Assembly: GCA_019188255.1 (NCBI GenBank)
Contig: JAETXT010000009.1
Coordinates: 1,302,001-1,366,000 of the forward strand
DNA length: 64,000 bases
Origin: Verticillium longisporum
Taxonomy: Eukaryota > Ascomycota > Sordariomycetes > Glomerellales > Plectosphaerellaceae
Direction of reading: 5' to 3'
Both the position numbers and the translations under genes were made by a program. How positions within the stretch are numbered: position 1 is the first letter of the stretch; every line of letters begins with the position of its first letter. The notes beneath the pieces are model-generated. The model made no database searches. It saw only the letters and a program-made list of their open reading frames with translations, and was not told where the DNA came from. Shown here in pieces: positions 12,848 through 21,964 of this stretch.

Positions 12848-13620
12848 AGGCACGCGCACGTTGGCACCAAGTGCAACAAGCCCTCCCAAGTAAGGAATTG
12901 CGAGCACCAGACCGACACGGCAGCAGTAGGCACTTGCCAGCCCACACCAAATCACACCCTGCTCCAAAACCCCATTCTTTCGGTTCAAATACCTCTCCGT
13001 ACCCTGCCTGCTTGTCCATCCGTGCCCCCCTCCCCTCCATCGCCCCCATCATCCCGATCGCCCAACTCCTCGCCCTGGTCCTCCGAGCTTCCCTCCCCCT
13101 GACCAGTCGTCTCGGACGTTCGCCTCCCCCTTCACTTCGGCCTCGATTTCCGGGTGCCGTCCATTCCCCCTCGTCGTGTGGGCAAGCAGCCTGACAGGTC
13201 CAGCCAGCTCTTCGTCGCTGTTCCTTTGACAGACGCGGTACCTATCTTCCCCCCCCGTCTCCTCCTCCACTCTCCTCCTCCACTTTGATCCCGGACTCCG
13301 GCCACCCTCCCCTCCCCCCTTCCCCTTGGGCTGGTGAGCTCTTCATTTCTCCGATTTTCTTGCTGCAGTACGCGAGAGTAGAAGCCCCTGTCATCTTGTA
13401 TCAGCACGACATCCGATCTGGGTTTAGCACGCCTCACCCGTGCGATCCTCGTCGCTGCCAGGGGACGAACCCCATCAAACCTCCCCCGTCCCTGACAGTG
13501 TCATGGTCCCGGAAAATAAGAATACCGACGCATCCTGTCTTTTGTTTTTCTTCCTCTTGTCGTGTCGCATCGAGTCGCAACATTCATGTGTAGAGCCAGG
13601 GACTAATAGGAACCGTCTCC
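10394..13620. other. Leader/intron-like region upstream of the MedA-like gene, no supported gene
   Basis: About 3.2 kb without a recognisable coding frame. It is increasingly C/T-rich toward the gene, with a dinucleotide CT tract and several acceptor-like sites (for example TTTGACAG near 13,227 and CTTGCTGCAG near 13,366). Such pyrimidine-rich DNA is typical of fungal leaders and promoters. It may hold one very long intron or several untranslated exons. Confidence 0.45.
12810..12845. repeat. (CT)n microsatellite
   Basis: About 18 CT dinucleotides in an uninterrupted run within the pyrimidine-rich upstream region of the MedA-like gene. Confidence 0.9.
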
Positions 13621-16600
13621 ATGCAGCATCACCCCCACCATCAGCAACAGGGTCCAGCACCTAACCAACATCTGCAACGGCAACCGCATCCCCAGCACCC
13701 GCGACCCTCGAGCGTGGTTCATCAGCAACACCACTCCCAGCCGCAGTCGCAACACCAACACCCTTCCGCCTACGCGCAAGGCCACTCCATCGCACCTGCC
13801 TACCACCAGTCCGCCGCTCAACCCAGCAGCGCACAGCATCCTCAAGACGGCAGTCTGCCATACTACACTCATCCGAGCCCCTACAGCACGCCCGGCGCGA
13901 CCAGCGGATACACATCCGCAGGTAAGTCTCCAACCTGACATGGCGACGCGTCGAGACGCGTTGTTTCGACCGTGGCCTCGGGGGTCGCTAACGATACTCT
14001 CTAGACACGTCCGACATGATGGCCGCCGCTCAAATGCCGAGACCACCTTACCCGCCCATGTCCTATCATACGCCGCAGTCCAACTCGCCTGCCTCTGTTG
14101 CCTCGCCTTCTCAGCATGATCAGCACCGAAGTATCTACGCGCAGCCGCCCTCGCAGCATCTCCAACAAAACATGTACTACCCGCCGCACCAGCCCCACTA
14201 CCCGTCGATGCAGGCTCAGTCTCAGCAGTCGCCCTACGCGCAACACGCTGCACAGGCCCACCCGTCCATGCCGTCGCAGCAGAGTATGATGATGCCGCAG
14301 GCGCAGCAACAGCAGCAGCCTCAGATCCAGCAGCAGCAGCAACAGCAACAGCAGCAGCAGCAACAATCATCCCAGCATGCTCAGGCGCAAGCGCAGGCTC
14401 AGGCGCAGATGGCAAACAGCCCCCGCCACCAGCACATGAAGCAGGAGCAGCAGCAGGTGCCCCACCAGCTGCAGAAGCCTCAGCCAGCCCCCATGAGCCA
14501 CAGCCCGCACCCTCCGAACGGAACGGCTCTGTCCACGCCTACGGGCTCGACGTCGGGAGCTGTCAACCCCAACGCTGCGCCTGGCCCTATCCCCGCGACC
14601 ACGCCCCTGGTCGTTCGTCAAGACCAGAACGGCGTTCAATGGATCGCGTTTGAGTACTCTCGGGATCGCGTCAAGATGGAATACACAATTCGCTGTGACG
14701 TTGAGTCGGTCAACACGGACGAGCTATCTGCCGACTTCAAGACGGAGAACTGTGTCTATCCTCGGGCCTGCTGTCCCAAGGACCAGTACAGGGGCAACCG
14801 ACAGGTGTACGAGACGGAATGCAACACAGTCGGCTGGGCCCTGGCTCAGCTGAATCCTTCTCTGCGAGGCAAGCGTGGTCTCATCCAGCGTGCGGTTGAC
14901 AGCTGGAGGAACAGCAACCAAGATCCGAGACTGCGGAGCCGAAGGGTCCGACGACAGGCGAAGCTCAACACGCGGAAGAGCGTATCACAGCCACCCCACC
15001 CCGGATCCCACATGCCCGGCCCTAGCCCGCCAGGCATGCCTCAAGCTCCGGGTGGCATGGGTGCGGGAGGTGCAGCCAAGATGCCTGGAATGGGTAACAT
15101 GGGTCACATGGGTCACAACACCGCTCCCGGAGGCGGGGAAGAAGTCGGTATGTTTCACCAGATGTGATGAGAAACCCTCGCGCTTGCTCTGCTGCGTTGT
15201 TTTACGCCCCGTTGTCTGTTGTTGATTGTTGCACTGCACCGCACAATACCCGACAACCCGAAGCCGTGTTGACTGCCTCTGTGATACCTACCCCTTCCTC
15301 CTCTCCCGCACCATCACTCACATCTCCTCTACCCTCATCACCGCCACGCACGCGCGCCTGTGCCAGAGATACCCTCGTGGTGACAGAGTTCGACTTCGGC
15401 CTCTGCGCCCTTTTGTTCACCATCAACCTTGCACACACTCTTGTCCTCTCCTTTTTCTTCTCTCTTTTTTTTTCTCGCTTGGTTCATCAGATGTTCGGGA
15501 ATGGGTTTGTCGCTATCCTCTTTTTTATGCATGCCCTACTGTGTTATATCACTCGGCTGGTTAAGGGGAGAATTGTCTGTCCCCCTCCCTCCTCCAGCCA
15601 TGACCAGATCACAATCAGTGTCGCTTGTTGCAGCAGAACCCCGCGCGTGCGCGCTGGACAGGAAGGAACAATTTTCTTTCTCTCTTCGGCACAGACCTGT
15701 ACATTACCTAGTTGCACACAGTTGCTGCTGCTGTTAGTCCTCTGCCCGATCTGTCAGGCTGCACTACTGTCTCCTTCAGAAGGGCATTCCGACGGGTCTC
15801 TGGCATAAAAGTCGCATTGCTTCAAGTTTTGGCACACACATCCTTATTGCATTCCAGAGCCGCACTGCTATCGCGAACCAATCACTCACTCAAAAACCTC
15901 ATTACTTTCCAAGGCCACAAGCTGGCTGACCTGTATTTGTCACGACCCTTTTGTATCCGCCCGTCGCTTACCCACATTTCGTCCCCCGCAACCCCATGGT
16001 GTTGCGCTCTGATCCAGAACAATCCGTACTGTTTTGAGTTTTGTCGATCATACACGTTTTGTCGTTGGTCTTGCTTGATCGACGCCACATGATATCTCCG
16101 AGACACACGGGCTGACTGTTTCTCTTGCAGGCGATGACTACATGGACGACCAGCAAGGTCATCACCACCACCATCAAGCCCCAGCCGGCCAACCCGGCGC
16201 CGCTGGTGACGACGTGAGGCAATCACAGGTATTCAACAGCAGCGGTTATGGTGGCCACTCGGCCTACCCCGCCCCCAACCAGGCCTCCATGCCACACATG
16301 GGCAGCGCCCCTCATGGCGGCCCCATCACGGCTCGTCGTCAGAGCCGCAGCGAGCCCGATGAGCCGGAGAATTTGTTTCCCAACATTCCCGAGGCCAAGA
16401 AGCGCAAGTTCATCCTGGTCGAAGACAACGTCCGTGGCTCCCGTCTTCGCGTCCGTGTGACTCTCGACGGCGTCGACACGCGCGAGATCCCTGATTCTTT
16501 CCGCAAGGGGTCCTCTGTTTACCCTCGCTCGTACTTCCCCGCGAGATGCAGAGTCCACCCCCGTCGGCAACCGGCTCCAAGTTCTTCATGGACGACGCCG

Positions 16601-17034
16601 AGGACGAGGATGACGGCATCGAGGAAACTGACAGCCACGGCGGCCGCCGGGCCCGTGGCAACCTCACCAGGATGGTCAAGGTGCCTATCGGCGAGAACAC
16701 CGAGGCCGAGGTGGCCATTCCCAGAATGAGGAAAGCCATGCGTGGCAAGGAAGTGCGATTGAATGATCTGGGCTACCGCATGGCCTGGCTCCAAAGTCGT
16801 GTCTTCGCTGGGCGCACCGTCTTTCTGCAGCGAGCCCGTGAGTCCATCCCCGCTGTGTGATCTAACCTTTGCTTTTACTAAGACGTGTGCACAGTCGACT
16901 GCTATCGCAACAAGACGCGATCGGCCATTGAGTCCATCATGCAGGACGTCAAGGTGCTCGCACCTCACTACGAGACCCGCGTCGGCAAGCGGCGCTGGAA
17001 CGATCGGATGCGGAAGGGCGAGAGCGACGAGTAA
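13621..17034 (+). CDS. medA: MedA/Acon-3/Acr1/Ren1-like developmental regulator (glutamine-rich)
   Basis: Probable nuclear regulator of conidiophore development; this role is taken from the Medusa family and is not visible in the sequence. Exons: 13,621-13,921, 14,005-15,147, 16,131-16,837 and 16,895-17,034, about 763 residues. The N-terminus is Gln/His/Pro-rich, with a polyQ run near residues 205-221. A first conserved block (about 300-425) includes WIAFEYSRDRVKMEY, the cysteines of CVYPRACCPKDQ, and an arginine-rich RLRSRRVRRQAK. A second block (about 560 to the end) includes ENLFPNIPEAKKRKF, an NLS-like KKRK, and VYPRSYFP, and ends RWNDRMRKGESDE. Intron 2 is 983 bp, far longer than the others (83 and 57 bp). 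The frame breaks in the CCCC run at 16,537-16,540; one extra C restores SYFPREMQSPP. The start is uncertain because ATG 13,621 overlaps a good splice acceptor. The family assignment is from remembered similarity. Confidence 0.7.
14302..14366 (+). repeat. CAG/CAA polyglutamine repeat
   Basis: A run of CAG and CAA codons inside exon 2 of the MedA-like gene, encoding a Gln-rich segment. The mixed codons suggest selection at the protein level rather than recent slippage alone. Confidence 0.9.
15148..16130 (+). other. Long 983-bp intron of the MedA-like gene
   Basis: Donor GTATGT at 15,148 and acceptor TCTCTTGCAG ending 16,130. Joining gives GEEV-G-DDYMDD in frame (phase 1). The interior is C/T-rich with long T runs (15,430-15,480) and has no coding frame I can support. 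If it is retained, translation adds six residues (GMFHQM) and stops at 15,165-15,167, leaving only the first conserved block. Confidence 0.75.
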
Positions 17035-17952
17035 CCTACGGCGGCCCGCCTTTCACTCATCATCGGGCTGGGCAATCAGCCATTGACCTCGCCGCTCGCT
17101 CCATTTCATTGCTCATCTACAAATATCGTTATCGCCACGACCGTTTCATTTCCCACTTTCTGGTCCCCCGACATCTGATACCCGCATGGCATGACACACG
17201 GCCCTTTGAGGCTTCTGCATCGGCAAGCGTCAGCATTGTTGAGCGACTGCCATTTTCAAATCTATCACGACTCGATGCCTGTATTCATATCCCACCCCTC
17301 TGCTTCCGTCTAAAACATGGGGAAAAGAAAATACTAGAGGATGCAAAATAAGGTCAGGGCCCTACTGACGATCCGCAAACAATTGGTGGAGAATACACTT
17401 TGCCGTCATACATACACTCTGCAACATAGACGGCTCGCCCTGGTCTGAATCTCAAAATAGATCACGACAACATATCAGGGCAGCTTCGTTCTCTACGACA
17501 GCCTCAATTGGGCCTTGGTTCGTCGATTTCTCTTTCGCAATGCAATGCAACACCGAGTCTTTCTGTTCCAAGGTTCTGTTTCTTTGTGGTTTTTGCGTTA
17601 TCTGTTGGGTCTAGTCTTGTCGTTTCGGTTGAGAAGAGCAGAGCGCAAGGAAGGGTAATGAATCGGAACAACGCTATGAGAGCTGACATGCGTCGATTGA
17701 AGACATTATCCATCATGGTAAATTTTCGTGCCTCTAGCTTATTCTTTGGCTTGCCATAAACTTGGCACTACAGTCTTCTTGGCTTCTGGTTCGGCTTGGT
17801 AGTTTGCACGAATACATTTTTGAGATGTCTTTGGCCTTCTTCTTCATACTGTGATGACTTTTCAGCTTTGACAGTAGATAAAATCGTGATACTGGCTCTA
17901 CTCCTAGGTGATGCGCCATTCTAATACTCATCTCCAAGTCTCATCATGTTCT
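17035..17952. other. Intergenic region (convergent 3' ends)
   Basis: Lies between the 3' end of the MedA-like gene (+) and the 3' end of the methyltransferase-like gene (-). It holds AT-richer DNA expected for two converging 3' untranslated regions; no gene seen. Confidence 0.6.
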
Positions 17953-19176
17953 TCACGTCGTATGCGCATCGGCTTCGGCGGCGGCCTTGGGGGCGCGCTC
18001 GCCCCTCTGGAAGATGTACAGGGCCTCGTCCTTGCCCGCGAAGCTCGGGAGAGGGACCTGCACAATCTTGGTCCAGTCGCTGTGCTCCCTCTCCATGTAC
18101 TGGTCCATGGTCATGTCCCTGAAGCCGGTGTAGCCGTTTGCGTTTTGGGTGCCGACGACGGCGATCGTGTCGCCCTCGTAGGCGGCCACGAGGTCGCGGG
18201 TGAAGCCGCCCTCGACGCCGCCGGCGACGCCGCCGCCCACGACGGGGTACACGAGCAGCAGCACGAGGTCGGCGCCGCCGTTGCGGCGCCGCAGCCAGGC
18301 GGGCCCGTCGGCGATCTCCGTGTCGGCGACCCAGTTGACGCGCCACTCGCTCTGCATGTTGTCGACGGGGTGGACGGTGACGCCGTAGCGCCGCAGCATG
18401 AAGGTCCAGTAGCCGTTGCCGGAGCCGACGTCGGCGATGGGCCGGCCGGCGGCGGCGAGGCGCAGCAGCTCGAGGCCCTCGTGCGACGGCACGGCGCAGC
18501 CAAAGTGGTGCATGAAGACGGGCAGCACGTGGTGGCTCGCCGGGCGGCGGGCCGACGCGGCGCAGGGGCCGGCCCACTCGAGGGCGCGGCAGGACCAGGC
18601 CCAAAAGTCAAAGTAGGGGTTCGCCGAGGGCGCGCCGCGCCTGCAGCGCGGCACCGTGAAGGCCGCCGGCAGCCCTGCGTGGATGTGCCGCCGGGCCGCG
18701 AGGTGCGCGCCCACGGCGGCCCGCAGCGACGTCTTCTTGGCGTTGGCGACGAGCGAGGTCAGGGCCGACGAGGTTTGCGTGTGCGGCGCGAAGACGGCCA
18801 CGTAGGCGTCCGTGTCGGCGGGCGGCGGCGGCGGCAGGGGCGGCAGCGTGCCCGGGGGGGTGGAGCGGCTGGCGCTGTCGTCCTCCGGCGCGGCGCGGTA
18901 CCATGCGTGCAGGTCGTTGGCGCCGCCGAGCGTGATGATGTGCTGCACCTGGCCGAGCTTGACGGCCGTCATGGCGTGGTAGGTGTACGTGTCCCGCTCG
19001 GGCAGGCCGAACGTGACGAGCGACGCATAGTAGAGGTCGTCTTTCTTGAGGTAGTCGAGCGCTCGCTGCTGGCGCGCCGCGTCTTGGATGTAGTCCTCCG
19101 GGTTGAAGGCGGGGTTGCCGACGCAATGGACGAACTTGGGGGCCGCCTTGGCCGGGGTTCTTGATGGCGGCGCCAT
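17953..19176 (-). CDS. SAM-dependent methyltransferase-like conserved fungal protein
   Basis: Single-exon frame of 407 residues starting MAPPSRTPAKAAPKFVH. The C-terminal half contains a class I methyltransferase motif I, PIADVGSGNGYW (about residues 245-257), followed after a strand by the acidic VHPVDNM. A hydrophobic strand (DLVLLLVYPVVG) and a final YIFQRG strand fit a Rossmann-type fold that binds S-adenosylmethionine. The N-terminal half (about 1-240) is conserved-looking but unassigned, with a proline-rich loop near 110-120. The substrate is unknown. The gene is very GC-rich, which creates long open frames on the opposite strand that are not real. It could be a catalytically inactive member. 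Confidence 0.75.
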   Translation of the reverse strand: MAPPSRTPAKAAPKFVHCVGNPAFNPEDYIQDAARQQRALDYLKKDDLYYASLVTFGLPERDTYTYHAMTAVKLGQVQHIITLGGANDLHAWYRAAPEDDSASRSTPPGTLPPLPPPPPADTDAYVAVFAPHTQTSSALTSLVANAKKTSLRAAVGAHLAARRHIHAGLPAAFTVPRCRRGAPSANPYFDFWAWSCRALEWAGPCAASARRPASHHVLPVFMHHFGCAVPSHEGLELLRLAAAGRPIADVGSGNGYWTFMLRRYGVTVHPVDNMQSEWRVNWVADTEIADGPAWLRRRNGGADLVLLLVYPVVGGGVAGGVEGGFTRDLVAAYEGDTIAVVGTQNANGYTGFRDMTMDQYMEREHSDWTKIVQVPLPSFAGKDEALYIFQRGERAPKAAAEADAHTT

Positions 19177-20462
19177 GGTGATGGGTCTCTGTGTCTACAC
19201 GGACGGGGATCCTGATGTGAGAGACAGCTGTGCTTCCTTCGTTCCGTCTTGTCCTGATGAAGTGCGGTTCGCGGTGTTCCAGCCACACTTTGCAGGTGGT
19301 GGAGCTCGTGGCTGGAGACAGCGAGGCCACTCCACACGACGTCATCGTGCTCTCCACCCAAAGCATTATCACGACTTGGACTTGGTCGTGCCACCGACAC
19401 GTGTGCCTTGAGTGCCGTGTTAAGGCTGTCATTTGAATAAGACCAGGACTCTCAAACTGACTTCTATGATCCGGACATTGGCGTAGCCAGTGAACTCCCT
19501 TGACCTTATGATCTTAGGTCCGGGGGTACGCCGTGTTCCTCAGTCAAATACTGCCGCCCAGAAGCGAGACTTTATTTTGGCTTTGGCTGCGTATCATCAG
19601 CAGGCCAAAGAACTTTCTGCGACTAACTGGGTTTCCGCCCTCTCATCGCCGCCGGCTTCATCTCGGGGTATTAAGCTCGCGGGGCCAGGAACTCGTAGGC
19701 CTTGGGGGACGCCAACGCGTCTGCTTGCAAAAGGCACGAGTCTGCTTCCAAAAGGCCACTGAACGCTCTCGTAAGAGATGAAAACCATCAAATCAGTCTG
19801 ACTCTGCCCATGGTCTTCCAGTTGAGGAGCAGTCCTCGGTATCCCTGGTGTAATCGCAGACCCAGACCTTGCCAATGGCAGCGCAGGTGTGGCAGGAGCT
19901 GTACATCAGTCCGATGAGTACTGGTAGGGTGCCGCTGGCTATTATACCGGAAGGGCCTTTGATCAAGTGAGAACATACTGCGGGCTTGCGGTCAAAGTGA
20001 GCGCAAACGGTGCAGATTGTCGTTTGGATTGACACAAGATGCGGCTGCTGGGTATGCGTTTGTAGGTATTCCAACTTCTCTTCGAAAACAGACCTCCAAG
20101 ACAGACCTCGATTTTAGACGAGCGCAGGACTACCTACATTTACACCGCCACGAACAAAGAAGTTGGAGCAGCTGGTGGCAGTGTGGCCAAGGCGACAGGC
20201 GACATGCGACAGGTCTTTCTTTGGCTGCCCAAGGGCTCGGACTGACGACTGGAGGCACGTCCCGGAATAACATGTGTTTCTCAGACAGTGAGACGCACGA
20301 ACTACGCAGGACGGGTGGACGGCTTTGAAATCATCAATTCGTGATTGTGGCAGGAGTTCTGCAGCTTCATCAAACCGGTTCCCAACGACGAAAATCCATC
20401 CCTATAACACAATCGAAGAACACAATAGAAGCAGAGGTCCACGTGATGGGGACTGATTACAT
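19177..20462. other. Intergenic region, no gene seen
   Basis: About 1.3 kb between two minus-strand genes. No frame with family similarity or credible introns was found. It should contain the promoter of the methyltransferase-like gene and the 3' end of the small stress-type gene. Confidence 0.55.
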
Positions 20463-20900
20463 TTACTAGTAGGCAAACGTTAGCAAACAGCAGTTTCCTT
20501 CGAGGAGACAGGCATGTTCACGTACTTTATCGGCAATGGGGACATCGCTGCCCGTGGTCTCCTTGTACTTGCCGCGGATGAAGTCGGAGATTTGCTCGTC
20601 CTTGGCCTGCTCAATGGCGTTCTCGTTGTCCTGAGCACCCTGGCCGAGGAACTTCTCCTGGACAAAGTCGACGCCTAGCACGGTGGTCAGCATGGGGAAG
20701 GGGGGGGGGCTTGTAGAGACAGGACATGTCGCACCCTTGTCGACAAAGTCCTCGTTCTTCTCGCTCTCCTTGCCGCCGCCGGCAGCCGAGTTGAGCTTGT
20801 CCATGAACCCGCCGCCCGAGGACTGCTGCTCGTTGGAGCCAGTGGCCTGCTGGTTCTGGGCGTTGTTGCCGCCGCCGGTGAGGTTGTTGACGAAGTCCAT
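20463..20900 (-). CDS. Small conserved stress-type protein (MDFVNNLTGG family)
   Basis: Encodes 105 residues. Exons on the minus strand: 20,900-20,735, 20,674-20,526 and 20,465-20,463. It begins MDFVNNLTGGGNNAQNQQ, has a Gly/Ser/Gln-rich, hydrophilic middle, and continues with DFVQEKFLGQGAQDNENAIE and DEQISDFIRGKYKETTGSD to a final IADK. This is a small fungal family often annotated as DNA-damage or stress responsive; the function is not established. There is no signal peptide or membrane segment, and the composition suggests a soluble, partly disordered protein. Both introns are 60 bp; the last one splits the final lysine codon from the TAA, which stands alone in exon 3. A TATATA box lies about 115 bp upstream (21,016-21,022). 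Confidence 0.8.
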
Positions 20901-21354
20901 GTTGGTTGTTGATTATTGGAGTAGGGATGAGGGATGACGAGCTTGTGATTCTTGGGGGATGACGAAGACGAGAGGGAATGGAGAGGCAGACAGTTACAGG
21001 CTGGGCAATGGATGCAATATATAGCGAGGCAAGCTGCCAAGGTGAGACAGACTTGTGGTCAGCAGAAGCAGGGCACAGAGGTGAAAAGAGGGGCATTGAG
21101 CCGGAGATGGCCTCCCAGCAGCAGCATCAGCCTACCACAGCTTCGGCCGGCCTCCTCGTTACATCACTCGACATGGAAGCTCCAGCAGGCTAACAAGCAA
21201 GCCGAGCAAGCCAAGCAAGCTGTTCAGCTGGCAAGGGCACCTTGCGGGGGCGCCGCTGCCAATTATGATGTGGAGGGGGCCACACGGGAGCAGGCATGCA
21301 GGAGATGCGGCGCTAGCATGTGGCACTGGCGCACTGATATCACCAGCACAGAGA

Positions 21355-21355
21355 C

Positions 21356-21405
<50 letters not shown>

Positions 21406-21406
21406 A
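21355..21406. repeat. (AGGAGC)n hexanucleotide repeat
   Basis: About eight tandem copies of AGGAGC in intergenic DNA. A related repeat lies at 59,129-59,156. Confidence 0.9.
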
Positions 21407-21644
21407 AGTGAGGGGAGAGGCAGCGAAATGACGTCGAGGCAAGCTTGATGTGGCACTAGACGGGCAAGAGCAGCTGTCAACTACCAGCCGCCGGCCTGTA
21501 CTGTCCTGTATTTAGCAGGTACCGGGCGAACGCCGTCGCACTCCCAAAAGGAAGCTGCCTGCCACCAGGCTGGAAGGTCCCTGCCAAGTTGGGGTGAGCA
21601 CGAAACAAGCTCATCGCACAGCCACACGATGCGGGGCAACCTCA

Positions 21645-21716
21645 GTACCTAGGCAAGCTACCTAGGTAGCTGAGGTAGGCATGTACTACATGGTAGTAGC
21701 TTGGTAGCTAGGTACC
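21645..21716. promoter_or_regulatory. Cluster of CCTAGG/GGTAGC palindromic motifs
   Basis: Contains AGTACCTAGGCAAGC, CTACCTAGGTAGC and GGTAGCTAGGTACC within 72 bases, the densest set of this motif in the window. It sits between two divergent genes, as a regulatory element would. Confidence 0.4.
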
Positions 21717-21964
21717 AGCGGGGCGCACGATGCTTGACCGGTTGAGTCAACGCTCCGCCGTCAGACGTGCCCACCCCAAATTCGTCACCATCGCGGGGCA
21801 ACTTTAAGCTTGCCAGCTGCAACCAAAAACTGCTGCCCTGCTTCGAGGATCGGCACCAACACTGCATGCCCGCGCCAGGACAACAGCACACGAGCGATAC
21901 GCTAGACGCCTTCCGCCTACCACGCATTCTTGAGCACCTACCTGCGACACGCGACATCTCCCCA

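Larger units (their letters stand above)
20901..21964. promoter_or_regulatory. Divergent promoter region between stress-type gene (-) and vms1 (+)
   Basis: About 1.06 kb with no gene. Contains a minus-strand TATATA box near 21,016-21,022, a GGAGCA repeat at 21,355-21,406, and a cluster of TACCTAGGTA-type palindromes at 21,645-21,716 about 250-320 bp upstream of the vms1 start. Confidence 0.55.

Noticed and set aside
17908..19164. Long plus-strand open frame of 418 codons opposite the methyltransferase-like gene
   Set aside because: It is the antisense shadow of a very GC-rich coding frame; its composition (Val/Gly/Arg/Ala runs) lacks domain features, while the minus strand shows a clear motif I.
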